Shown here: in pieces, positions 44,901 to 57,299 of the stretch
Layout: each line of letters opens with the position of its first letter
Position numbering within the stretch: the stretch's first letter is position 1
Origin: Paracamarosporium sp. OC-R06-R3
Lineage: Eukaryota > Ascomycota > Dothideomycetes > Pleosporales > Didymosphaeriaceae
Direction: 5' to 3'
NCBI GenBank assembly: GCA_019828545.1
Contig: JACVRA010000200.1
Location: 153,563 to 217,562, forward strand
DNA length: 64,000 nt
Position numbers and translations under genes: made by a program
Notes under the pieces: model-generated
The model's input: only the letters and a program-made list of their open reading frames with translations
Databases searched by the model: none
Told to the model about the DNA's origin: nothing

Positions 44901-47900
44901 CCCCACGCGGCGCTTCAAGGACCAATCAAAGAAGTGGTGAAAGAGCAAAATTATACAAGCAAATTTCGCTATCTGTGTTTACTCTGGCGGAACGAACTTG
45001 CTAGCCGCAATATACTCAAGGCAGTCGGTACCATGTTTGAGCAAGGTATAAGTGTTCGCCTTGATAATGCAATGCTACCATCTTCTGGGCGCCCACGTAA
45101 GGTCCTGACCAACTTACCTACGTACCCATGGACTCACGGACGGCAACACTGGGTGGAATCGAGAAGGAGTCAACAATACAGGCAGAGGAAATCTGCTGTG
45201 CATGATCTCCTAGGTTCACTAGTCCTTGAAAACATAGGCACTGATCTATCGTGGCGTAATTACATCGATGTAAAGAAGCTTTCCTGGATATCCTATCATA
45301 AGGTGGCTTCACAGAATGTGTTTCCTGCTGCTGGCTATCTCTGCATGATAATAGAGGCTCTTCGTCAACACGTTGCTATGCAAGGACGGTCTTTAGAGAA
45401 TGGTGCATTCCACTTCCGACAAACATTCTTCGACAAGGCTCTCATCATACCAGAAGAGCATGAAAAGGTTGAAATCCTTGTCTCACTTCACTGTTACAAC
45501 GAGGCGAGTATCGACCCACTGGCGCAATGGCGAAACTTTATGATAGTCTCCATAACCCCAGATGGTGAAAATATAAGCCACTGCACCGGGTTAGTCGCTT
45601 GCAAGTTCTTCGACTCTGCCTCAAGCCTCCAGGATGATCTTAGCGGAACATATTCATCTTTTTCATTCGGTGGAAATAATTGCCTCACCACGATCACTGC
45701 GACTCGATTCTATACCCAGGCCAAAGCTATTGGAATGGATTATTCTGGACCATTTGCATCTCTGCGGGAAATAAAAGCCGGCTTCGGTCATTCGCGTGCT
45801 GTGGCGACCATTCCCGATGTCCTTGACTCTCTACCTTGCATGTATCAGCAAGTTCATTGCATACACCCAGCGACACTTGATACTTGTTTTCAAGCTATGT
45901 TGATTTTAATACAATCCTATGGTATATTTAGCGCGAGTGTTCTACGCCAAATTGAAGATGTCGTCGTCTCGGCGAATGTCAGCGCACACCCAGGAACGAA
46001 GCTGTTCATTCACGGGAAAAGCCTCCACTCCCCATACAAGGGCGACATAACCGTAAGAGAAGGCTCTGAAACGGGTCCGCTGGTCCTCCAAGCGAAAGGG
46101 ATTCATGGGATAAGCCAGCAAAACGAGTTCAGCCAACCTCCCCAATCGTACTGTCAAAAATTGGAATGGTGCTTAGATCCTGACTTTCTACATGTTGGGG
46201 ATGTCGTTAATGAACGTGACCCTGGTATATCTACTGAATCGGCTGTCCAGAATAAGCTACTGAAGAACGAGTTTTGTCGACGTATCATAGGGAAGATTCT
46301 AGCCAACTTGTCGGACGTGGATGAGGAGAAGATCAAAGGTCATCTTTTGAAGAGCCTACAATGGATGAGTCAGCCTGGTCATACTTCTCATGAGCTGGTA
46401 ACCGAATCGATACGCAATGACATTGCGTCCCTAGGCGTCACCGGTGAGGCGCTGTTGCTGTTTGAAGACAAGCTTTTCGCCATACTTCTGGGTAATATTG
46501 ATCCAATGTCGGTTTTCTTGCATAACGATCTTCTCTATCGGATCTACACTAGTCCACCGTATCATTGGTCTCATGTTCTTGTTGGTAGATACGTTCAACT
46601 CCTCGTCACGAAAACCCCAAGAATGCGGATATTGGAAATTGGTGCTGGTACTGCTGGAACAACAGCAAGTGTATTGGAGCATGTGTATACAACTGGACGA
46701 CGCATTCGACTTGATCTTTATGTTTTCACTGACATATCATCTGGATTTTTTGAAGCCGCGCGGAAGAAACTCGCGCCATACCCTGACGTGCTGGAATTCC
46801 ACAAATTGGATATTGAACGCTTGCCAGAGGAGCAAGGCTTCGATAAAGGCACGTTTGACTTAGTCATCGCTTCGAATGTAATCCACGCGACAGCATCTAT
46901 CGCAGGAAGTCTGAAACGGGCCCGGACATTGTTGAAGCCCACAGGCAAACTTCTTCTTGCAGAATTGATCGCATCCAAAACTGAATCACTAAGCACGCAG
47001 CTCATGTTCGGCACACTGCCTGGGTGGTGGATCGGGCATGATGAGGGTCAGAAATTGTCTCCACTACTTTTTACCACACAATGGAACACTGTCCTCCTGG
47101 AAAGTGGATTTTCTGGAATCGATGACGAGTTTCAGGATTATCCTGGCGATGGACACGAAGTGAGTGTCCTTGTGTCTTCTATTTCCGAAGCAATACGGTC
47201 GCTAGAAAGAGATGACCTCAGCATCATCTCATGCCCTAGATCAAACATCCTCGCCGACAAATTCTCAACGTTGACACACTTACACTACCCTAATACCGAG
47301 ATTGAAAGGGGACCCATTGAGACTGTTGGATCATCTAGGGTTTATACGATCTTCTCCGAGGCTGCGAACCCGTTCCTCGCCTCTTGTACGCAGGAACAAT
47401 GGGAGCATTTCAAGCGTATAGCGACACGAGCCGAAAAAATGCTTTGGATCACTAAGGGTAGCTCCATTGAGACAAGCGATCCACACAGAGCTTTGATACA
47501 TGGGCTGTCTCGGTCGGTTCGAGCCGAAAACAGCTCCTTGGCTATAGTTACTCTCGATCTCGACCCTGATTGTACCTCAGATGATGAGGATGCTCATAAC
47601 ATCTACAAGATCTATGATTACCTCCGAAGATGCGGAAATAGCGTCGACGTGATGGATTTCGAATACGCAGTTCGAAGCAATCGCGTACTCATTCCACGTG
47701 TCACTAAGGATAGATTGATCCATCGCTATGTCAAAGATTGTGTTTCGGAGTATCATCCAGCCACCCTTCCAATTTCGAAACAGAATCGCGCACTAAAACT
47801 CCATGTGGATATGCTTGGTCTTCAAGAAAACTCGTATTGGAGAGATAGTTCGCAACACTCGGTGCCCCCCACAGCCAATGAGGTGCGGGTGGAGATGAGA

Positions 47901-48221
47901 CTTCTGTCACCAAACTTACCCAACCTTCTACCTTCCCGTGTCTTGCTAGATGATTCGGCGGCCCTCATGGTAGAAGGCGTTGGGGTAATCGTCGCGGTCG
48001 GGGATCGCGTTCCACGCAACTACGCAATAGGGGATGTTGTCGCCGGTTTCGCCGAAGGGGACGTCGCGACGATATTGAACATTAACTACCACTTTGTACA
48101 TCATGTTCCTGCTGACATGCCATTGGGAAAGGCTGCATCAATACCAGTTGCATTCTCGACTGCGTACCAGATCAACCTTGTGATCTTTCCTTACCAAGAA
48201 CAAAAAAAAACAACATGGTAA
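41983..48221 (+). pseudogene. Truncated highly reducing polyketide synthase
   Basis: Exons 41983-42186, 42270-42523, 42622-42846, 42908-43185, 43239-43486, 43540-44014 and 44065-48221 stay in phase. Domain order is KS (catalytic Cys in DTACSSGL near 42717, His in EAHGTGT and in NIGHTE), then AT (FTGQGAQW and GHSSGE). DH follows (HKVASQNVFP from about 45300, with Ser where the HxxxGxxxxP motif has Gly), then C-methyltransferase (LEIGAGTAGTT near 46637). The final domain is the start of an NADPH enoyl reductase (SVPPTANEVRVEM to FSTAYQ). Two lesions disable it. Codon 35 is TGA (42085-42087), at the usual Trp of the early KS block. Homology also stops near 48170, so the rest of ER, all of KR and the ACP are absent. 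An assembly line without ACP cannot make a polyketide. Confidence 0.88.
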
Positions 48222-48411
48222 AGTAGCAATAGAATCTTAGCCCAAGTTCATGCTTACCAATTATCAAGCCACATGCTAGACGCCTTCTTTATGATTAAAG
48301 GCTCTGTTGCGACAACACTGTGATAGGGATGGTGTGATGGGAATTTTCATATAGAGTGAAGTCAATGGAGCTTGTGTAAAGGAGTAAACCTAGATCGATA
48401 TTTCTGACTCA
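48222..48411. other. Spacer between PKS relic and esterase
   Basis: About 190 bases with no recognisable ER, KR or ACP sequence, so the PKS break lies just to the left. It contains the esterase 3' flank. Confidence 0.5.
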
Positions 48412-49364
48412 TTACAGGAGGCCCAAAAACTTGAGCGTAGCGTCACCTTGAAAAGCCGGAATATGACCTCCTCCTTGAACTTCATATCCAACCAGCTCGC
48501 TCCCATCACCATAAATAATCTTCTTCCAATTCATTATCGGGTTATTCGTCTCATTCTTCGCGAAAGTCAAACCCTTCACGCCGCTCCACTGATCTAGTTG
48601 TGCCTTCAGATTGTTGATTGTAACAGCCGTGTCCGCTGTTCCATGTACGACCATTATCTTTGGATATGTTCCGTTATACGCTGGGTCGCATCCTTTTGCT
48701 AGATCGACCCATTGCTGTTGAGTATACTTCGACGCTTTTTGGCCTAGTGGGCAAGTTGTGTCGGATGACAATGGAGTGGAGTAAGGGGCACCGGCCCAGC
48801 AAGCAGCCGGTACACCCGAGTACGATACGGCACCTTTGAAAACGTCTGGATAGGTTGCTGCAAGTACGTTGCTCTCCATAGCGCCGGAAGATCCTCCAAT
48901 GGTGAAGACCTTGCGTTCGTCGCCGTTGTATGTCTTCAAGGCGTACTTCGCCATTGCTGCAAGACCTTGAGAGTCCCCACCGCCATCGTGCTTGAGTGAC
49001 TTCGTAGAGTGGCAGTCCCAACAGTTGAAGCCTTGTTGTGCGTTCGAAGTTGGATAGAGAACCACGAAGCCGAGCTGATCGGCATACTTGTCCAGACCCA
49101 CCATGGAACGATACTGCGAGCCTGAGCCACCGCATGGATGAAGCTAAGTAACAGTGAGTTGCCAGTTCCAGGAATCAGACCACATTGTGAACGTACGGCT
49201 AGCACAATTGCTGGTTTATCCGCGATCTTGTCTGGGGTATAGATAATAACTGCTGGGAGTTTCGATGGATTGTCTCCCCAATTGGACACACTTGTTGTCT
49301 TGCCAGCGAGGCACAGAGGCGCAAGTGCTAGCAATGCATACGATGCCACAAGAAGAGAAAACAT
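48412..49364 (-). CDS. Secreted CE1-type acetylxylan/feruloyl esterase
   Basis: Minus-strand exons 49364-49197 and 49143-48412 give 299 aa. An extracellular serine esterase of the carbohydrate esterase 1/PHB-depolymerase-like family that removes acetyl or feruloyl groups from xylan. A signal peptide covers about 1-20. The intron restores IVLALHPCGGSGSQYR, the oxyanion-side loop. The nucleophile is Ser141 in GGSSGAME. The acid is the Asp of GTADTAV and the base the His of GGGHIPA. NCWDC and other Cys pairs are typical of the fungal enzymes. It has no carbohydrate-binding module. It lies next to the broken PKS but is probably unrelated to it. Confidence 0.92.
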
Positions 49365-51840
49365 TGTAACTGGCTTTGCTCCGGTCTAACTGTCAATGGG
49401 TTGCTTTCAACTCCTTCAGACCTGCTGTCGCTTTATACTCTCTTAGAACCAGCTTTTCAGGCAGATTCGATCCGCTTTTCCTCCCCAGTAAATTGAAGTG
49501 GAGGTTTGGTTCATTGCGTTACGTTGCCTTCAAGCAAGCTGAGGCTAGTGTTGAGCGTTCGGCATGGAAATCGGGACTTGGCTAATATCGGTTCGCGGGG
49601 CTTGGTGCAGTCGGATGCAAAACCGGCAATCCTCTGGCGCGTTGCACGCATTTTAATTGGGCCGCAGAGGAGTTATTCCCAGGTTGATAGGAGTCATGAT
49701 CAACTTGACCGATGCATTTGGAAAGAGAACATTGAATTGAAGAACGATTGATGGATAAATAGATCAAAGGTTGTTGTGCTGAACGTAGCGTGGGTTAAGG
49801 TTACAAGTTGAGCCTAAGCGAACGGTTGCCTAAAATCACCAGGGCTAGATGTCAACAAATCCGATACGAAAAACCCACATGTTGAAATATTTATAAAGTG
49901 CGAAAGAACTCCAGCCTGTAATAATGCGTAAGCTAGCAATTGCGGTAATTTTGATAGCAAGTCCAACAGTTATGTCTGGAACTGGTAATGCGACCACTAT
50001 TGCGGTATTGACTGCTCTGACCGCGAAGGCTGTAGTCAATGTTGAAATCGTTGAAGCGGCGGTTCCGAGAGCGAAACGAGTCATGGCGCGCATAGTGGTG
50101 GGTTTAGGATCTCGAAAATAACCATATATAGAAGCGCTTGAATTTGTATCTAGGAACTCGGCGATGTTATATAAGTTGATACATTTTCTTCAAGTAATTC
50201 TTTGTAAATAATCCTTGAATTGATATGAACTCAGCGCTAAAGTATTATCAACTAGCATTCCTAGCATCCGATTTTGCCTACCGACACGCCCCGGGGTCCT
50301 GGGATATCAGAGAGACGTGTCAGGGACACGACGGAGGTATGCTTGGTTTGTAATTAGTATCGCGAGGATTTGTGGGAATTGCTGAATCGCCCGCGTCTGG
50401 TTCGACGCCATGAGTCGCTGTCTCATAGTAACTGGTAAACCATACATTACATAATGGTGATATAATTATAGGCAGCATTCGCATTGAAAGCTGATCTTGG
50501 TCTTTGACTTCTGCCTGGCCTAAGGTACCGGCCCGTACATCTGATCCATTATCCACGTTCGTCATATGGGTACGGACATGATATACCAGATCATGCTGGC
50601 TGCAGAATCGAGGAAAACCTAGGTTCCTGCGGGTTCTGCGGATCGTCCCGAGCTGGTAATGCTGCTTATGCTGATCATATTTCCGATGCTGCGGGTCCTG
50701 CGGATACTGCTGATACTAAGGCTGCCGAGCTGCCGGTGCATTGCTTGGGTAATTGAGAACGTGAACGTATCCGGAGGCCGGTGTTTGACCAGAATGAGCC
50801 TCCTATAGAGATAGAATAAGCGCTATGTACGATTCTCCTACGTGACAGTGGCACTAAGGTACGTCTGCGAAGAAGGCTTCATTCCACGTCTTCATTTTCT
50901 CCAGTACAGTCTCACGTAGCGCATCTAGAACTTCCCACGTCCCGTCTAGTGCCTGCGCGGCTCTATATGTATTGAGCTACTCCATTCGTTACGCATGTAC
51001 AATATACGTTCATGGGTAACGAACCTGATGCGAACGAGAGCCTCGTTTGTTCTCTGCATGTAGGCCTCGGACAGCACTTAGTTTGCGATTTCGTGCTGGA
51101 TTCGCACCGTCGTATTCCCGCTTTAGGTTCTACAAGGCCGGAAAAGTTGATCCTTTGTGCTGCTTTTAAGGGAAGGCGCGTCGGACCTAGGACTTCGTTG
51201 CATCATAGGATAATGCGTAAGACGAGACCAATCAGTCTAAAGGCAATTCCATCTTAGGGAGAAACCCCTCTCGAAACCTTGTCTCGAATGCTATCTGCTC
51301 CGTATACAAGGCAAACGGTTGACTAACCTGTAGAAAGAGGGCGGTAACGCTTACGCTGAGAAGTTGACAGGCACGGGAGATCCGCCTGTAGCGTGGCTCA
51401 AAGCTTCACAAAAGAGAACTTCGACTCGGTGGCTGAAGTAAATCTGCTAGAAAGAAGGTTCTTCGGAAACAAAGCTTTCTCGCCTCGCAGAGCAACAGCG
51501 AGCGTGAGTAGAACGCCAACGATCAACAAGAGCAAGAATATCGGCCAGCCGCAGAGACCAAGTCTGAGCAAGACCGTCATCACAGGAGCCAGAACCCATC
51601 ATCCACACCCCCACTAACCCGCCGCCAGGACAGGGAGACCACATTTAAGCAGTGAACCTTCCACAGGACAACCTAGTGTTCTTTATTTTCACGGAGTTAT
51701 ATAAGTACACTATGCTGAAGAACATGGGCTGTTCTCCTTATTGTCGCATAATGGAACTCGCATCCACGTCCTTTCGTTAGACAGCAGCCGGCATTTACAA
51801 TCTAGGAATAAGTAGGAAGAAAAAAGTACGCCATTTTAGG
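49365..51840. other. 2.5-kb gene-poor transition zone
   Basis: No confident gene. The antisense-overlapping small frames at 49845-50093 (minus) and 49924-50121 (plus) are both hydrophobic; the plus one begins like a signal peptide (MRKLAIAVILIASP), but support is weak. From 50600 to 50745 there are degenerate CTGCGG/CTGAT-type repeats. Base composition drops sharply at the right end. Confidence 0.45.
50600..50745. repeat. Degenerate trinucleotide-like repeat region
   Basis: Variants of CTGCGG, CTGCTG and TGCTGAT recur across about 145 bases without a fixed period. Looks like a decayed simple repeat. Confidence 0.35.
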
Positions 51841-52524
51841 ACCAAGGCGCTTAATTAATCTCTCTTTATGGAGCTCTTTAACGTATACCCCATTAGCACG
51901 TCGATCTTGTACTATCTATTGGATTTTAAAGCCTCTATAGTCGCAGTTGGGGTTAGGGTTGTGAGGGCCCGAGGGTAGGAACACTAAAACCAACAACGCT
52001 AAATATAGCGGAAAATCGTGTGGAATGACTGTAGGATGCATAGTCGCAGTATAGGAAGCACAAATACACTTAAATTAATATATTTAGGGGCGTTGTTATA
52101 GGTAGATGTAGGTGGATGTTTAGGTAGGAGATAGTTAGTCGCGATATAGAAAACCTAATCTAGTAAAGCACTAACTTACAGTAATATAAATATTTAAATT
52201 GGGTTAGGTATAGTCTAAGTAGTAATATAAATATTTAAATTAGGTATAGTACTAGTAGCCTATTACCCTTAGTAAGCACTTACGTAAGATATATATTATA
52301 ATTCCTATAATAATATAAAATTGTATAGTGCATCTAGGATACAATCTACCTAGCGTAAATAACCTCTATTACTAAATCCCCTAAAAGGCGACTATTAATT
52401 AATATTACTTCTAATAGGTAAGGTAAGTTTATATATTAATATTTTCTTAAGCCGCTGCTTCTTCCGTGTACACTCTATTACGGTTATTATACGCTACTAT
52501 TACATTCTTCTAATTTCCCTCCCT

Positions 52525-52529
<5 letters not shown>

Positions 52530-52583
<54 letters not shown>
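52530..52583. repeat. CT/TC microsatellite
   Basis: An interrupted TC-dinucleotide tract of about 54 bases (TCTCTC with occasional TTTC). Confidence 0.9.
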
Positions 52584-52677
52584 ATTACTATGGCTCTGTG
52601 TCTCTTTTCTATTTAAATTACCTTTCTCTATATATCTTACCATCTCTTGCCACGTCTCTCTACAACGAGGTTAAATT

Positions 52678-54137
52678 ATGCCTAGAGTAAAGAAGGGGCG
52701 TAGATGTCCTTAGAAATACTAAACTTAAGAAGCAGCTAGAGAAGTAGCTAATATAGCTAACTAAGCATTATAATAATAATAGAAAGATGCCTAGCTATAA
52801 TAGTAGACTAGTAGTGGTAACCTTTAAATTAAATTTAACCTATACTACCTCCTCTAGTAAGCTAAAGTAAAAGGAAATATATAAATTATAATAGTAAATA
52901 ATAAAATTTAGGCTAAAAGCCTAAACGTATTAACTAATAAGAACTACCTATAATTACTAAAGATAACTACTTAAGGTTAACCTTTCCTCTACTTTAATAT
53001 TCTTATTAAGGATTATTCCTTTTTAACTTTAAATTATTTAGGCTTACATTACCCTTTACTAGATTACTAAATTTTATATATATAAAACTTATACTACTAG
53101 TTATTCTTATTTATTTATTTATTTTTTTATTATATATATATACTGGCTATAGAAGTACTAACTACATCCTTAAAAAATAGTTAAATAAGGTACTCTAGAT
53201 TAGAAATAAATATAAAGAAATACTATAATAGTTACTACTACTAAAAAGTATCTAGACTAGTAGTTATTTTAGAATATTAATACTTTAAGCATTCTCTCTT
53301 ATAAACTTACCTATATTATTATAGACTATAACGTTAATTACTTTACTTAATTAGCTAATTAAGTCTATAGTATAGGGCCCTTAAGAGCCGTTTAAAACGC
53401 CGTATTTTAATACTATATACTATAATATAGAGGGGGCAGAGGTACTAAAGGAAGTATTAATAAAGGAATAAAAAAAAGCACTAAAAGTATTATTAAAGCT
53501 ATTAATAAAGAAAGTTATAAATATTACGGTAAAGCTAGTAGAGTAGCTAATATAATTTTATAACTATAAGGTAGATATATATAGTTAATTAAAGTAGAAC
53601 TATAATACTAATTTAAGGGGGTATATTATACTTAATAATTTTATCTTATACTATAAAACAATGCCTAATATACTAAATACTATATACATACTTATAAAGG
53701 GCTATATATATCCCTTTAATACTAAGAAATAGAAGTATACCTTTCTTAGAACTATAGCTAAAGAACTAGTAATACTAAGAAAAGTATATATATAATATTT
53801 CTATACTAATTAGCCCTCTACTCTATTAATAATTACCTATAATATTAATAGTATTATAGGTTTTATATTTAATCTAATAGTAGTTAAATAGGGAATCTAC
53901 TTTAACCTTATATTATATATAATATTTAATTTAGTAACTAATATATACCTTACCTTCCCTATCCCTAATAAGTATAGTTAAATATAATAGGTTTCTTTAT
54001 ATATAATACTATACTACTTACTTAATAGGCTAGTAGGGTAGAAGAATATTATACTTTACCTCTTCTTTCCCCATTTATATATATAGCGTAAGGTAAATAG
54101 CTATTTTAACTAAGAGGTATTATAAAGGTAGATAAAC
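52678..54137. mobile_element. Unidentified RIPped repeat relic
   Basis: An ATG at 52678 starts a basic stretch (MPRVKKGRRCP) followed by former codons now broken by TAG/TAA, consistent with a mutated transposon ORF. It is not similar to the Ty3/gypsy element to its right. I cannot assign a class; a DNA transposon N-terminus is one guess. Confidence 0.3.
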
Positions 54138-54560
54138 TATTAAAGCCCTAAAGTTAACTAGATATAAAGGGGCAAGTAGGGTTGGTTCTTAAGTAGGAGT
54201 ACTTAATATAAGAATAAAATAATATTACGTTACATAAGTAATATAATAGAATTATTAAAGAAATCTAAATAATAAATTACTAATAGGTTGTTACTATAGT
54301 AAATAGGTTAAATATAAGAATTAAAGGTAATTTTCTTATTCCTATATACTTAGGGTAGGGCCGCTCTCTAGAGAGTACTCTTTATAAATTACTTTCTAAA
54401 AAGCACTCTTTATAGAGTACTTTTTATAAAGTAGTTATATAACTTCTTTATAAGCGCTAGTATATATAAGTATATAGGTTAAGCCTATATATACCTTTAA
54501 TAATAAGAGTTTACTTAACCAATTGTCTTCTCTTTTATATTAAAATCTTAAATTTTAATA
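54138..54560 (-). repeat. LTR of Ty3/gypsy copy 1 (inverted)
   Basis: A 423-base sequence matching the reverse complement of the LTRs at 55325 and 61600. It begins TATTAAAGCCC (complement of the LTR end) and ends AATTTTAATA (complement of the LTR start). Confidence 0.85.
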
Positions 54561-55319
54561 TTATCCTCCTTTTCTAATTAATTTATCCTTAAATTACGTG
54601 CTATTTTTATATAAGCTAATACTACTTACCCTACTTATTATTATCTATTAGTACTATACCTATTAAATCTACTGTTTATAAACATTGCCTCTATTAAGAA
54701 ATCTTAAGTGCTAATATAGTCATAGAAGAGCTATATACTAATTATTATTTTAAGGGTTAAATTTACTTTATTATATTAGGTACTAATTTAAGGTATACTA
54801 AGTATATATATATAAATTATCTATATATAAATATAAGCTAGTCGTCTCTAGATAAAACTTATAAGGAGTATAAGAAGAAGGTTAAAGTAGATAAAAAGAA
54901 ATTAACTACTATAATTATATAGATATTATAAAATAAGAAAATTCTAGTTTAAGCTAAAGAGTATACTTATAAAAAGACGTTATATTTAGCTATAGAAATA
55001 GCTATAAATAGAGAAGATATAAGTACTACTATTATAAATTATTTTATAGTAGATACTCTTATTAGTTATTCTACTATACTATAGTTAACTTTAAATATAG
55101 TAAATAAAATAGTCTCTACTCTTAGTCTATTATAGTAGTATATTCTTTCTTTTATATTTATTACTTAATTATTAGGTTATAAAGTCCTTATTTATATTCT
55201 TTAACTAATTACTAATAATAATTAAGGTTATCTTTTAGTTCTTAAGTATTTTTACTTTCTAGGTATTCTTTTTACTTAATAAGATATTATTAGGTTCCCT
55301 TATAGGTTTTAGTATATTT

Positions 55320-55324
55320 AATAC
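55320..55324. repeat. Target-site duplication AATAC (left)
   Basis: AATAC immediately precedes the TG of the 5' LTR and recurs at 62022-62026 after the 3' LTR. A five-base duplication is normal for Ty3/gypsy integration. Confidence 0.8.
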
Positions 55325-55746
55325 TGTTAGGATCCGAGATTCCAATATAAAAGAGAGGACGATTAATTAAGTAGACTCTTACCATTAAAGATATATATAA
55401 ACTTAACCTATATACTTATATATATTAGTGCTTATAGAGGAGTTACGTAACTACTCTATAGAGAGCACTCTATAGAGAGCACTTTTTAAAGAGCAATCTA
55501 AGGAGAGCACTCTCTAAAGAGCGCCCTAATATAAGTATATAGGAATAAGAAAATTATCTTTAATTTTTATATTTAATCTATTTACTATAGTAATAACCTA
55601 TTAGTAATCTATTATTTAGATTTCTTTAATAATTCTATTATATTACCTACGTAACGTAATATTATTTTATCTTTATATTAAGTACTTCTGCCTAAGAATT
55701 AACCCTACTTGCCCCTTTGTATTTAGCTAACTTTAGGGCTTTAATA
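55325..55746 (+). repeat. 5' LTR of copy 2
   Basis: 422 bases, from TGTTAGGATCC to GGGCTTTAATA. The terminal CA expected of an LTR is TA here, as in the 3' LTR, consistent with RIP. Confidence 0.88.
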
Positions 55747-55788
55747 TTTTAAATACCTTTAATATAAGTACTAGTAACCTTTTAACTA

Positions 55789-56840
55789 TGTCTATTAATA
55801 CTTCTAAGAGTAATAGTATTACTAGTGCTAGAGACTATTAAAACTCTACTATTAAACTTAACTTATACTATAGTAACTATAAGTATACAAAGATTTGGGT
55901 TTTATAACTTAATATATACTTTTATTTCTTAGGACGAGAATAGGAGGATAAGGATAAGACCCTCTTTACTACTACGTATATAAAAGGTAATATACTTAAA
56001 TAGATTTAACCCTATATTAACTAGTACCTTACGTAAGATAATAAAGCTAATAATACTACTAATTAGATAATAAAGGACTACAACCACTTCTATATAAAGC
56101 TTAAAATATACTTTAAAATAGTTAATATAACTTAAATTACTAAATAAGCTCTTTAGAGTATTAAGTAAATTAAATTAGTAGTTAACTATATAGCTAAATT
56201 TAAGAAGAACTCTAATTAAACTAAATAGAAAGAAGTATCTTTAATAATATACTTCTACTAAGGACTTAAGAAGTTTATTAAATAAGAGCTCTTATATAAT
56301 AGTACTATAACTAATATACTTTAAAAACTTATAGATAAAGTAATCTAAATTAATTTAAAATAGTATAACTTAAAATAAAACTTACGCCATAACTTAAAAG
56401 AAGTAAGATATAGAAAGTTAACGTTTAGAGGAAACTATTAAGCCTTATAACTACTACCTTACACTTTAAAGATTAACTATAGATACTAACCTATAGAAGG
56501 AATCTACTATAGCCAATTTAACGTTTTAATAAAAGGATAAGAAAGAAACCTATAAACTACTAAAGGATTATTAAATAAAGTTATAGGACTTAGTAATATT
56601 ACTTTAGTATTTAAGAATAAGTATAATAAGAGTACGTCTATACGGAGGACTATTATAGAATAAAAAACTTATACTTATTTTATATATTATAAGCTAGGAT
56701 ATATAGCTAGGAACTATAAATTTAAGAATAAGGTTATTAAATAGTTAAATATATTAACCTCTTCTAAATTAATAATAGAATAGGAATTAGAGGAAGAATA
56801 GGAAGTTATTTTAATTAAAGAATAAATATAAAGGCTTAAT
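55789..56840 (+). pseudogene. RIPped gag region with altered zinc knuckle
   Basis: An ATG at 55789 opens a broken reading frame. At 56676-56717 the spacing of a CCHC zinc knuckle (x2, x4, x4) is intact, but all four metal-ligand positions are TAT (Tyr): codons 56676-56678, 56685-56687, 56700-56702 and 56715-56717. Cys and His codons both become TAT by single or double G-to-A/C-to-T change, so the loss is mutational. The product would not bind zinc. Confidence 0.75.
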
Positions 56841-57299
56841 AGAATTATAATACTCTTAATAATAAGTATAAAATAATATAGTATAAGTAACCTTAATAAT
56901 AAATACTATAAAAAAGACTAAGAAAGTATTCTACTTAAGACACCTATACCCTATCTAAACGTAAAAGGAAAGAAAAGCGTTTTAATAATTAATATATAAA
57001 ACTACTTTAAAGAACCTTAGTAACTAAGAGATAAAGATATACTTATAGAAAGTATTTTATATCTAAGTAGTATCTACTAAAAGTAGAGAGTAATATATAC
57101 CTTACTAGTAAACTAAACCTAGACTAATATCTACTATAATAATAATAATAAGAATATAAGAATAATATATTAAAATAAGAAACCTTTCTACTAGTAATAA
57201 TATAACCTAGATTATTAAAATCCTATATACCTAAGACTACGTATAAAATACTATAAATATAATATATATATAATATACTATTAAGGAAAGGAAGAATTA

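Larger units (their letters stand above)
54138..55324 (-). mobile_element. Ty3/gypsy copy 1 (reverse), 3' part
   Basis: Reverse-complement copy of the 3' end of the element described at 55325-62021. It contains an inverted LTR (54138-54560), then the purine tract and 3' internal sequence up to 55324. There the second copy interrupts it. The internal sequence resumes after 62026, so the two parts belong to one older element. Confidence 0.85.

Noticed and set aside
49845..50121. Hydrophobic small ORFs on both strands, possible secreted peptide
   Set aside because: Two antisense frames are equally hydrophobic, which reflects composition rather than selection.
51947..51969. Telomere (TTAGGG repeat)
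   Set aside because: Only about two units are present and sequence continues for 12 kb, so it is not a chromosome end.
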